A stretch of 64,000 nucleotides of DNA from Zygnema cylindricum (taxonomy: Eukaryota > Streptophyta > Zygnematophyceae > Zygnematales > Zygnemataceae), in NCBI GenBank assembly GCA_037447655.1, contig JBBHKE010000417.1:62001-126000 (forward strand). Reading direction: 5' to 3'. Both the position numbers and the translations under genes were made by a program. This document shows positions 54,210 through 64,000 of the stretch, piece by piece; the first letter of the stretch is position 1, and every line of letters begins with the position of its first letter. The notes under the pieces are model-generated. The model was not told the DNA's origin and ran no database searches. It was given only the letters and a program-made list of their open reading frames with translations.

Positions 54210-57200
54210 AATTTTAATCCACAGTTTTCTCTACAAAAAATGAACTTAGGGGAAGGCACTAGTTTTGTCATCATGTCTGCAATCATTTCTCTACCAGTTT
54301 TATGAACCAGTTTAATTATTTTATTTTCTACCTTCTCCTTGACAAACCTAAGTCTAATATCCATAGGTTTAGCTTTGAAGTGATGTTTCGGATTAGCTGC
54401 AATAGAGATAGCAACTCGATTATCACAAAAAACATTTTTGAGTTCCAGACTTCATGAACCCAAGTTCTTCAAGGAGAGATTTAACCCACATTAATTCTTT
54501 GGTTGCAGCACAGGAAGCCATGTATTCAGCCTCCATAGTGGACTGAGCAACTACTTTTTGTTGCTTTCTACTCCAACAACGTGCACCGGATCCAATTTGC
54601 AACACATATCCAGTCATACACAGCCTTAAAGGCACATCTCCTTAACTGGCATTACTCCACGTGGTGATGTCAGTGTGCTCCCCTCCCAAATGAAACTACA
54701 ATTCCCTTGTCCCCACCATATACCTCATCACCCTTTTGGCAGCCTCCTCTATTTCTTAGTTCATTTAGACTTCTACTAATGACACCTACAGTTGCAGATA
54801 TATCCGGACGGGTACAGTTCATAAAATGGATTAAACTGCCTATAATCTGCCGATAAGGGATATTTTCCATAAATTTTCTTTCTATCTCATCCATCTCATC
54901 ATTAAAAGTCAATATTTCATTCTCTTCACTCCCCTCAAACACTTTCTTCAAATCCATTGGAGTAGTACATCCATTTGCTTTTTCTATCTGAAATTTTTCT
55001 AGCATATTACCAATTGCTTCTTTTTGTGTGAGTCTTATAATCCTATTCCCTCTATCTCTCTCCATTTGAATTCCCAAAATGTACTTCGCTACACCGAGTT
55101 CTTTCATATTAAAACGGCTTATAAGATCTCATTTTAGTTTGTTAATCTTATCTAAAGACTTGCTTAAGACCTATAAATCATCCACATAAATAGCAATAAA
55201 TATCACTCCATTATCATCCTCAAATAAATATATCGAGTGATCTGAACTAACTCTATTATACCCCGAACCGGTCAAAAATTCGTCCAGTTTTATATTCCAT
55301 TGTCGCGGGGCTTGCTTAAGCGCATAGAGTGATTTTATCAATTTGCAAACCTTACTTTCTTCTCCACTTTCCACGAATCCTTCCGATTGCCTCATTTAAA
55401 TTTCTTCTTCCAACTCTCCGTGCAAAAAGGTCGTTTTAATATCCATCTGGTGTATTTACATATCCTCTGCTGCGGCTAAACTTAAAAGGATTCTAACAGA
55501 AGGAAATCTCAGTACAGGTGCAAAGGTTTCTTCGTAGTCTATCCCCTCTTTCTAAGTATACCCCATTGCAACTAACCTAGCTGTGTACCTTTCAATGGTA
55601 TTATCCGGGCTAAATTTAAGTTTAAAAACCCACTTACATCTGATCGGTTTTCGGTCTGGTGGACAATCTACCAACTCCCATGTATTGGCTTCCATGACAG
55701 AGGCCATTTTTTCATTTATAGCAGTGATCCACCGGATACTTTTTGGGGTGTTTATGGCCTCTAAGTATGTCTGAGGTTCATCTTGGTGAGACATCTTTCT
55801 GAGTTGGTTATTTACTTGTCTTTCTTGAAGTCGTTTACTCCTTCTTCTTCCCCCTTCAAAATCGGACGTCGGTATAGAAGGCATCCTTGGGTTTCGTTTA
55901 GGAAGATTTTCAGCTCCCCTATCTTCCAATTCCGGTGTCTCATCAAAATCCTCATCGGTTTCCACTTCGTATTGTGGCGTTGCCTTGGATATTGTCCTTC
56001 CCTCCCCCTTTTGTAGATTTGCAGATTTTCCTTTTTCTCCATCTTCCTTCTCTACATTTTCTAAGTCAAAATCAGAAAACTGATCCGTTTCAAATCTGAT
56101 TTTGACTTCCTTATTATATTTGAATGGATCAATGGACTTCACTTCATTCATCACCACTATATGTTTTACCAAAATTATATCTCCATTTTCAAGTAATACA
56201 CCCGGTATCCTTTTGTGCTCTCATCATATCCTACAAGATATCTTGGTTTCCCTCTTCCCTCTAACTTCCATTTAGTCTTATCGGAATCCAAATTTTAAAC
56301 TTGACTTCCAAACACTCTCAAATTAGACAAATCAGGCTTTCTTTCTATCCACCTCTCATACGGAGTTTCCTCCTTATTTGTTGAAGTTAGGACTCTATTT
56401 TTGATGAAATTAGTATAGTTAATAGACTCAGCCCAAAACTGCACGTTTATCCTCTTATCACTTAACATACTTCTCGACATACCTCCTAAAGTTCTATTCA
56501 CTCTTTCTGCTACTCCATTTTGTTCCGGATTATAGGGAACAGTTTTTAGATGATGAATTCTTTCTTTTTAAGATATTTTTTCAAATTCCCTTGAGGTGTA
56601 TTCTTTCCCATTATCACTTATTATCTCTTTTATTGAGGTTTCATGTAGTTTTTCATTCCAAACTTTAAACTCTTTGAAACATCTTAATACCTCTAACTTA
56701 TGTCTGAGAAAGTATACCTTCGTGTATCTAGACGAATAATCTGTGATAGTTAACATCCATCTCTTCCCCCTATGTGAAGCATACCTAGCAGGTCCCGGAA
56801 CATCAGTGTGAATTAGATCCTATGCTTTCTCTCTCACAATGTGGTTGCCTTTCGAAATGAAAGTCTACGAATCTTCTGTTGGGCACATCCACTACAATTG
56901 TCAAAGGACACATCATCCTCAAAAGTAATACCCTCCACTATTCCCTTTTTCTTCATTTTCTTTAAACTATCTAGATGCACATGCCCCAACCTTTTGTGCC
57001 AAAGCATCATCTTACTTACACACGAGTAAAGAACACTAAGTTCATTGCAAAGAACATTTTTGATGATCCCTTGACTGCACTTCTCAGCTATGAAATAAAC
57101 CTCATTATCAAAGCTTGCTGTGAAGATTCCTTTCCTAGTTCCTGTTTCAAACTCCTTTTCATCTAAGACAGCTGTTGAGACTAGGTTCTTGCTAAGTTAC

Positions 57201-57470
57201 GGAATGTAAAGAACGTCTGAGAATGTTACAATTGAGGCCTTTCCATCAATTAAAACCTTCAAGTCAACATTTCCAAAGAGACTTGTGGTTTCTACTCTAC
57301 CATTTTCGTACTCTATTTCAACTGTTGCGATCTTTCTCAGTTTAGTGAACCACCTCTTATCTTTTCTCATATGCATTGAGGCCCCTGAGTCTATCATCCA
57401 GCCATCCTCAGGTGGATCCCTCTTACCTCCGAAAGCACACTTTTGTCTCCGTGGAATGTCGATATGTTTT
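54210..57470 (-). pseudogene. pol: E pol (broken)
   Basis: Minus strand: protease DSGASMHM (57390-57365) and GRVETTS; HHCC finger near 57000-56870 with CSGCAQQK-like end; HTDV at 56805; second Asp in ISDNGKEYTS near 56610, Glu in EQNGVAERVNR near 56510; acidic linker and pre-RT (56172-55552); RT with TAFLHG, YGV-type palm and intact YVDD near 55170-55185, with stops near 55550, 55455, 55395 and 55170; RNase H from about 54660 with TSAR/TGYVLQIGSGARCW, MEAEYMAS and CDN near 54425. More than eight stops or shifts. Confidence 0.87.
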
Positions 57471-58435
57471 TTAGTGGTTTTTGGATTAACAAGAAGCTCC
57501 TCAAGCTCCGCTTCCCGTTCGGTTTATTCCTCCTCTTCCTCATCATGAACTTGAGTCAAGAAAGCCTTTTTCTTTCCTCCATCCTTTGAGGTTCTTTGTC
57601 CATCTTTCAATAAAAAATCTGGAAGTTTGACACAATCTGCCATATAGTGTCTCGATTTCTTGCAGAAGTGACATAATCCTCCTCGAGAAAATCCTCTCAC
57701 GTATCTATCAAATCTACCACCTCATTGTCCTCTTCCACCAAAGTTTCGATAGGGATCTTTCCCTCTCTCCTCATCACGCTTCTGCCAATCAGCTATTGCA
57801 GACAATGCTTCAAAACTTGGACTCCCTCTCCTAAGCTTTATGGTGCTTTCTATCACTAAAATCATTCCCACTGTGCCATCCCAATTCTAATTGCTATCTC
57901 CAATGTCCTGCAATCGGTTAATGATTCCTATACTCTTCAGGTAGTTTCATCCTAAATGTATTCACTCTTGTCTCTTAGACCATGAGTTACCTACACTCTC
58001 TAGCTCTCCAAACAATGCTCCTAAATCATTGCAATAAATATTCATACTTCCTCCCTTATAAATATAAGCTGCAATCTTATTTTCTGCCAACTGTTGCTGC
58101 TACAATGATCCACTCTTGTATTTGTTAACTAGTGATAGTCAAATCAGAGATGAAGATTTGACATGCATAAGGGGAATGGCAATGCCGTTTGCTACACTTT
58201 TAAGAATTAGGAGCTTAGCAACCTTGTCTTGAAGTTCCTCAATTCATACTCTGATCCGACGGTCTGAACCCTTGTCAACGTTCCTAGTGGTGCTGCTGTC
58301 GGTATCACCTTCGACAATGGTGTCACTTGAGTGGCAACTCATCCCTTTTCTCCTTCCATGACAATCACCTCTCCTTCCTCATCTTCATCCTCGGTGATGG
58401 TGGTAGCCCATAACCTTAAATTCTCTGGTCTCCAT
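57470..58435 (-). pseudogene. gag: E gag (badly broken)
   Basis: ATG at 58435-58433 within the LTR, 20 nt from its end; the PBS region reads KVMG. Soon after comes an acidic, Glu-rich stretch and many stops. The zinc knuckle (CHFCKKSRHYMADC) is near 57670-57630. The usual F-N-G-x-G-F block is missing, so the N-terminus has been deleted. Confidence 0.7.
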
Positions 58436-59269
58436 TGACCCACAGAATAAGCAGCCTATGTAAAGCCTCTAGGATAATATTTTCCCCTTCCACTTTCCCA
58501 CTAAATAAGCCCCGCCCAGGCACAAAAATATTTTGACTACCCTCACCCTTGTGAGGATAAGACTCCCTTTAGTCAAACACAAAAAGAATCACAGAATTTA
58601 CTCCCCTGAGCAGTAAGTTATGGCTGGTCAAAGATGACCTTTATAGTAACAAGCTCTCTTAGAGAGAGGTCCCTAAATATCACTAAGTCTTGGTCTGCCT
58701 ACGCACGACTACCTACTACTAAACCCTAGTCTAATAAAAACACTATATAGTACAAGAAGGTACAATGGGCGATGTTCTTATCGTACGACCATTGTAGAAT
58801 AAGGTCTACAAGGTGACATTTGTCAAATCGGAAGCCATGGTTCCTCCTCCCATCTTCTCCGGTATTAAATAATGTGGCGCCACGTGGCACCGCGTGACGC
58901 TATCTCTGTATGCCGCCAAAAAGCTCACTTCGCGTGGCGGCTATAATGTCGGCCGTCCGATCAAAACATATTTTACACGGTTTAGATTCGCGTACATGCA
59001 TGAATTGTTCCTCTTCTTTGGTCTGGTGTTAATTAGCTCTTACGTTAATGTTTATATATATTTGAAACCTGTCACGAGTATCGTTTCCATAACGCTTTGG
59101 ATAAGATGTAAGACTACATAGTGGTCCGCAGACCCAGGTTCAAATTTGGTCCTGGGCACCATTTTGGTAAAATTTTCTATACTTTTAACTCTGCCACTTT
59201 CTAAATATCACGGCAGCCATGGCGTGCCTTTGATCCTCACTCTTTCTCTTTATGTATTTGTTTCTATAC
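58416..59269 (-). repeat. E 5' LTR
   Basis: Starts TTAAATTCTCTGG where TGAAATTC would be expected, after a degraded PBS (minus strand GGTTATGGGCTACC). Ends at 59269 before TAAAA. Confidence 0.8.
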
Positions 59270-59274
59270 TAAAA

Positions 59275-59640
59275 GCCAATACATCATTAATAGTTGTCAC
59301 CCATCTACTCACTTTCAAACTATTAATTGCCTCTAAGTAAGTTTGAGATTCACTAAGATGTGACAGCTTAGTTACCTTATTGTTAACTTGTCTCTCTTGA
59401 AGCCCTTTGCTGCTTGTTCTAACTTCTCCAAAATTTGATGCTGGAATAGACAGTAATCTCAAATTTTTCTGAATAATTATATCTTCTACCATATCAATAG
59501 TTTCCATTTCCGGTCTTTCATTGCTAGTGGTTACTACTCTCCCATCCCCATACTCTATCTCTACAATAAAAAATTTCTCATTTAGTAAACATGTGTTTTT
59601 CCCTACACATGTGCATAAAGGCACATGAGTCAATAATTTA
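59275..59640 (-). pseudogene. pol: D protease fused to pre-RT linker, integrase deleted
   Basis: A 127-codon minus-strand frame (59633-59250) reads a protease-end segment (EIEYGDGRVVTTS) and then directly NERPEMETID and SIPASNF, LQERQVNNKVTKLSHLSE, which in the other elements lie beyond integrase. Everything in between is absent. The protease DSCAF-like site just upstream has lost DSGAS. Confidence 0.8.
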
Positions 59641-60798
59641 ACCTTCTTCGAGAGCTTCTTTCACTCCGCCAAAGGCACACTTCTACTTCCTTGGAATATT
59701 CGTCTTTGCCTTCATCTCCAGCTCTTCATTGAGTAGTTGTTCTCCATCATCTCCATCCGAATCGTCATCATCCTCTCCTTTGACTTGTTTTGCCACAAGT
59801 GCCTTTTTCTTTCGTCTAGCAAATCCACTGATCTGTCCCCCTTTAATTTTCAGCTCCGTCAATCTAGTACACTCCGCCATGTAATGTCTTGGCTTCGTAC
59901 AAATGTGACTAAGCCCGTTTGGAGGCCTAGATCTTTATCCATCAGATTGGTTTCCCTTGCCTCCTCCACCAAAATTTCCATAAGGTTTCTTGAGATCCTT
60001 ATACCCCTAATTAGAGTCAGCAGCCAATGCTTTAACACTCTTCCCTCCTCTTCGAATCTCCATTGTTTTTTCCCGGACTACAATCATCCCAACAACTGAT
60101 TTCCAGATCCATCTATTATAAGACAGATTGTGTATCTTCTTAACAATGTTTTTATAGTCATCCAACAACTTCATGATTAATGTATTCACCTTTCCTTTCT
60201 CAGTCTCCTACTTTCCAACACTTTCCAACTTCATAAACAACCCAAACAAATCATAAAAAAATGAAGCAACTTTCCTCTTTTGTATGCATTTGCTTCTAAC
60301 TTATGATCAACCAGTTGTTGTTGCTAAATCTTTCCACTCTGGTGATATATCCACAAGTGCCTCCCACATATCGGCTGCCTTCCTCACATTGAGGTGAGAC
60401 GTAGCAATTGCTTTAGTACGATGCATGAAAATAAAATGAATCACCACCATGTTGCTGAAATCCCTGATTTCAGTATCATTCGCCTATGTTTTTGGACCAA
60501 CCCCTACTGGAAGAGATCTAGTGGCTATCGGTGTGAGTTTTACCATTCCTTTCTCCTTGCCTTTCTCTAACATGATGTTTTTTTTGTTATTATCTACCAT
60601 CTTTGTCTCCACATATCCTCTTGAAAATCTAACTCCTCCAAAACCAGGTGGAACTCCCATATTTGCAAATGGCCGCCGCACACGACCACTCATAATGTCC
60701 CAGAGACGTTTTTCGATAAGTGCACCTTTCATCATAGTCTCCCAGTAAATGAACCATGTTTGATATAAATTGAGCGCCTTAGAGGGTGGGCTATAACT
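59640..60798 (-). pseudogene. gag: D gag (broken)
   Basis: Minus strand: the frame enters from the inner LTR copy (ATG 60818-60816) and loses frame in the PBS through a 2-nt deletion. A frame from 60735 gives MMKGALIEKRLWDIMSGRVRRP and the Lys/Glu linker to a TAG near 60484. Capsid remnants follow (60189-60007: LLDDYKNIVKKIHNLS), a zinc-knuckle remnant near 59930-59880 with HICTKPRHYMAEC, and the acidic tail near 59760. Confidence 0.8.
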
Positions 60799-61424
60799 TG
60801 TAACTCTAGTGTCTCCATTGACCCACAGAGAGTGTAGTTTATAAATAGCCTTTAGGATAATATTTGCCTTTTCGACTTTCCCACTGAGTTGAAGTCACCC
60901 TGTCAAGTATTATGACCAACCTCACCCCTGTTAAGACCCAACTCCCCTGAGTGAAACCCAAAAAGAATCTCTAAACTTTCTCGCTGAGTAGTTAGTTATC
61001 GCTAGCCAAAGATGTCATATTTATAGAAAGTACTCTCAAAGAGAGGCACTCCCAAAAGCTTTCTAAGTCCTAAACCCTGTATACCTCTTTAAACCCGCTG
61101 TTACTGGTGTACCTAACCAATCAAATGACTGTACATAAAAAAAAGGTAGAGATGCCCCTGTACTTCTTGTACGACCATGGTATAACATGTCCCGCTGACT
61201 CTAATCAGTTTCTGAGTCGTGATTCCCCTCCGTGTAATATCCGCTATCCACTCATATTTTCCACGTATTATCCGATGATGTTTTATCTATAAACCGCCAA
61301 ATGTTCACTCTGGTGCATTGGCTCGAATGCACCACGTCCAATGGGAAACCAACATTTAATCCCATCCGTTTAAAAAAATGTTGTTTCGTTCATTCCGTGC
61401 GTCCCTATTAATTTCGTTGATATT
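60799..61424 (-). repeat. D inner LTR copy (truncated)
   Basis: TGTAACTCTAGTG onward matches 61661-62450, without that copy's internal ~160-bp duplication, and stops near 61424. The adjoining 61425-61526 (TCTTTGTATCG.. to AAACCATTTTTTTT) matches nothing else I recognise here. Confidence 0.75.
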
Positions 61425-61526
61425 CTTTGTATCGATAAAACTCACCTTACCGAACTTATACAATTTTTGGAAAGGTTTCAAAAAGCCACCCTAAAGTTGG
61501 AAAATTTGAAAAAACCATTTTTTTTG

Positions 61527-62787
61527 CAAATGGTCGCCGCACACGACCACTTCCAATGCCCTATAAACGTTTTTCAATAAGTGCACCTTTTATCATAGTC
61601 TCCGAGTATATGAACCTTGTTTGATAGAAATTGCGCGCCTTAGAGGGTGGGCCCATAACTTGTGACTCAGGTGTCTCCATTGATCCACAAAGTGTGCAGC
61701 TTATAAAAAGCCTCTAGGATAATATTTTCCATTTTGACTTTCCCACTGAATAGATATCACCGTGTTAAAGAAGTATTCTGACCAACCTCACCCCTGTTTA
61801 GACCCAACTCTCTTGAGTCAAACCCGAAAAGAATCTCTGAATTTGCTCGCCGAGCAGTTAGTTATCGCTGGCCAAAGATGTCAAATTTATGCAATGCACT
61901 TTCGGAGAGAGGCACTCCTAAAAAATTTTCTAAGTCCTAAAATCTAGATTCCTCTTTGAACCCCTTACTACTAGCGTACCAAACAGATCAAATGACTCTA
62001 CGGTACAAGATGGTACACATGTCGTTGTAGTTCTTGTACGGCCATGGTACTGCATGGCGGTCCCGCTCTCCCAAAAACTTTCTAAGTCCTAAACCCTAGA
62101 TACCTCTTTCAACCCTCTACTACGGGCGTACCTAACCAATCAAATGATTGTACACTACAAGAAGGAACAAATGGCGCTATACTTCTTGTACGGCCGTAGT
62201 ACAGCATGGCCGTCCCACTTACTCTTATCAATTCCTGAGCCGTAATTCCTCTGGGCGTAATATCCGCCATCCACTCATATTTGCCACTTGTTATCCGATG
62301 ATGTTTCCTCCATAAACCGCCAAATGTTCACTCTGGTGCATCGGCTCCAATGTGAGCCGTCCGATTTAAAACCAACATTTAATCGTGTCCGTTTAAATAA
62401 ATGTTGTTTCGTTCATTCTGTGCGTCCTAGTTAATTTCGTTCATATAAGCTGATCCCATGTACTCTTCGTTCCGTAATCCGTTAAATGGAACACGTCCTG
62501 CAGTACATCATTAAATGCATAATAAACCACATGTGTGTAACACTTCATCAAGACCTCATGGATACGACAGAAGACTATTCTGTACGTCGGTCATCGTGTA
62601 AGACCTAGGATCAAATCCAGGTCTGGCTGCCTACCTTTTGCAAGGGGCTATGCCTCCTACTCCCTTTGTCTTTTTAAGGCAACCATGGCTGACTTCAGTC
62701 TTCACTGACTACGATAAGAGTGAGGACTTAAGACAACCTTGCATAGAGTGACAAAAGTAGAAATGTAGACAAATACCCTTTTCAACA
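61527..62787 (-). repeat. D outer 5' LTR with a second copy of the gag start
   Basis: 61527-61660 repeats the first ~130 bp of gag (compare 60665-60798), including a PBS of 14 of 15. The LTR is 61661-62787, with ATG 20 nt from the end. About 160 bp are tandemly duplicated inside it (61915-62060 and 62070-62215, each beginning near TTTTCTAAGTCCTAAA). The 5' end of D is thus LTR-gag'-LTR'-gag. Confidence 0.8.
62549..62630 (+). other. tRNA-like block in D LTR (antisense)
   Basis: GACCTCATGGATACGACAG (A-box-like) then GGATCAAATCC (one mismatch from a B box). The other D LTR is split inside this block by F (15530/31757). Confidence 0.6.
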
Positions 62788-63930
62788 CATGAAGCTTACA
62801 TTCGGAATTGACTTAGGGTGTGTCCCCATTTTCTGCAACTTAGCCAACTTATTTTGTATTTCAACATGGATCCCCTGGACTTAGTTTCCATGTGTCCCTT
62901 TGTGTAACAACGAAATTGTTACTTAAAGGTGTGATGATTGAATACCTCGACTATGCCCATAACTGTCGTTAACGTCTACAATTTGTGATGATGCTTGTTA
63001 TTTTATGAAAACCGTTTCTGACGTCGCCTGTCTTATTGTGATATTGTAGGAATCTCTTATTTTAGCCTTTGGAGCTTTACGGTTGACGAAGATGCGCTTT
63101 GCCTCTGTGTTTTCTGTCTGGTCGTGGTTGAAGAAGATGCGCTTCGCCTTTGCGTTGGTCGACATGAAATGCACAGTTTCATGGTTGAAAAAGATGCGTT
63201 TTGCCAGTATGTCTCTTGTTTTATCGTGGTTGAAGAAGATCCGTTTCGTCTTAGCTAGGTCGACATGAAATGGCATCAAGATCTTAAGACACTAGAAAAA
63301 ATATAATCCTGCCGAAAAGAAACGGACGAAATTGAACAGGTTGTGTACTTCTCTTCGTCGTACTGAACGTAAAAGGACAAAACATAGAGAATTGTTTACT
63401 TTTCCTCATTGCTTGAAATCGTTTGAAAATTTTGAAATTTTTTGACACGTGCGTAATAAATTAGTGGCCATAACAAAGGAATAAATTAAAACAAAGGAAC
63501 AGAAAAAAAATACAAAGTACATAAAGACAACAAGGACAACTAAGGCTGTCGTGAACTTAGGTTCAAATAATAAAGAATGAATGATTAAACAAAGTGAGAC
63601 GCTTGAGTTTTATAGATGGACTCAAGCGTGTAGGGCGAACTAATCTAAGTCAAGGTATAACTAATTTAGGTATAACTAATCTAGGTACACCTAATAAGTG
63701 GAACTACGATTAATCTAGGTATATCTAGTAGTGGAGGTACAACTAGGTAGAAAGATTCTAAGTGTTTAGTGGGAATCTTTCTACGTAAAGATCATTATGT
63801 ACAAAAAGTACATAAACACTAATTAAAGTGATACACTTAAGACTTAGTGTTCTATGACTAAAAATATCATGTAAAAGGACGAACTAAACATGAGTGTTTC
63901 AATAGTACAGTAGAAGTACGAATTCCAATA
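62788..63930 (-). repeat. Probable Gypsy 3' LTR (minus strand, right end of window)
   Basis: The sequence right of D has no Copia features. On the minus strand, a G7 polypurine tract (ATCGAGGGGGGG, 63931-63942) is followed by TATTGGAATTCG, as expected for the start of a Gypsy LTR with TG changed to TA. The LTR would extend left; its other end is not seen, perhaps removed by D. It contains repeats at 63083-63250 and AT-rich AACTAATCTAGGTAT repeats at 63640-63740. Confidence 0.45.
62998..63279 (-). CDS. Short frame of repeated KRIFFNH units, unknown
   Basis: A 93-codon minus-strand frame with a Met start. It contains four copies of [AT]K-R-I-F-[FV]-N-[HR] at 15-19-residue spacing, separated by polar linkers. 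The DNA repeats (GGTTGAAGAAGATGCGCTTCGCC on plus) are imperfect, but the frame is kept. It could be a repeat-protein gene, or simply a U3 repeat whose unit length is a multiple of three. No signal peptide is evident. I recognise no family; coding status is uncertain. Confidence 0.3.
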   Translation of the reverse strand: MMPFHVDLAKTKRIFFNHDKTRDILAKRIFFNHETVHFMSTNAKAKRIFFNHDQTENTEAKRIFVNRKAPKAKIRDSYNITIRQATSETVFIK

Positions 63931-64000
63931 CCCCCCCTCGATTGAAGCACCAAGATTTTAGCCATGTAGGCCAGAAGAGAGAACATGTTTGTCGAATAAA
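63931..64000 (-). other. Polypurine tract and end of the internal region of a Gypsy element
   Basis: Minus strand of 63931-63942 is a G7 tract; right of it (63943-64000) is probably the 3' end of the internal region of an element that continues outside the window. No domain is visible in 58 bp. Confidence 0.4.

Larger units (their letters stand above)
53304..59269 (-). mobile_element. Copia element E with probable TSD
   Basis: TAAAA at 53299-53303 and 59270-59274. LTRs 53304-54183 (880 bp) and 58416-59269 (854 bp) share most of their length but differ at the first ~70 bp (element orientation). Full internal order in minus orientation. It interrupts D just before its RT; part of D around the join is missing on one side. 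Confidence 0.8.
15274..62787 (-). mobile_element. Copia element D, split by F, A and E
   Basis: Minus-strand element whose pieces are 15274-15530 and 31762-31985 (3' LTR, left part missing), 31986-32518 and 52360-53298 (RNase H to RT), 59275-60798 (pre-RT, protease, gag) and 60799-62787 (duplicated 5' end). Reading frames continue across the insertions of A and F, proving the original contiguity. Integrase is missing: the protease strand near 59535 is fused directly to the pre-RT acidic region. No TSD can be seen because the left end is truncated. Confidence 0.75.

Noticed and set aside
63640-63740. CRISPR-like array of AACTAATCTAGGTAT repeats
   Set aside because: Repeats are short, unevenly spaced and without unique spacers of constant size; they look like simple AT-rich LTR repeats in a eukaryotic genome.

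Overview
This window is eukaryotic, intergenic and built almost entirely from retrotransposons. I see no host gene, rRNA, bona fide tRNA gene or CRISPR array. The repeats are Ty1/Copia LTR elements of at least seven related families, plus Ty3/Gypsy fragments at both edges. The primer-binding sites match the anticodon arm of plant-type initiator tRNA-Met, and one LTR carries a stretch like plant tRNA-Arg. A Gypsy relic also encodes a C5 cytosine DNA methyltransferase, an arrangement I know from charophyte algae and dinoflagellates. Together these suggest a streptophyte (charophyte alga or early-diverging land plant) with a large, repeat-rich genome; the species cannot be named from this window.

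Layout. Positions 1-206 and 6473-9316 (+) are a broken Gypsy element ordered Gag, protease, DNA methyltransferase, RT. It is split by Copia element E1 (207-6467, TSD AGTAA) and cut off by Copia element E2 (9317-11018). Positions 11019-15268 (+) hold E2-family LTR scraps, an F-type solo LTR (11041-11934), an E-family pol fragment and Copia element G. Positions 15274-62787 belong to one minus-strand Copia element, D, swollen by insertions. F (15531-31756) lies in D's 3' LTR and itself contains X1 (17342-23715) and I1 (24852-31192). A (+, 32524-52354, TSD TACCT) lies in D's RNase H and contains B (34722-41170, TSD AAGTG) and C (42953-50951); C contains a solo LTR, S (43860-45252, TSD AGGCG). E (53304-59269) lies near the start of D's RT. 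Nesting reaches three insertion layers inside D (D>A>C>S). The right edge, 62788-64000, looks like a minus-strand Gypsy LTR.

Shared design. In all the main Copia families a gag start codon, or its ATC/ATA equivalent, lies exactly 20 nt before the LTR end. Translation would therefore run through the LTR end and the PBS, making the half-tRNA PBS part of the Gag coding sequence. Each of these LTRs also carries a tRNA-like block (A-box-like plus B-box-like) antisense to the element, about 140-310 nt from the LTR start. Most have a stem-loop with a constant loop and varying stems near the LTR start, and four small hairpins in the last ~200 nt. Two independent insertions (F into D, S into C) fall at nearly the same point of the tRNA-like block.

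All coding regions are broken. B is the youngest-looking element (identical-length 1049-bp LTRs, about 20 differences by eye) but still has a gag-pol frameshift and three stops in pol. X1 is a non-autonomous element encoding a Copia-type Gag and an unknown acidic/basic downstream region, with no protease, integrase or RT.
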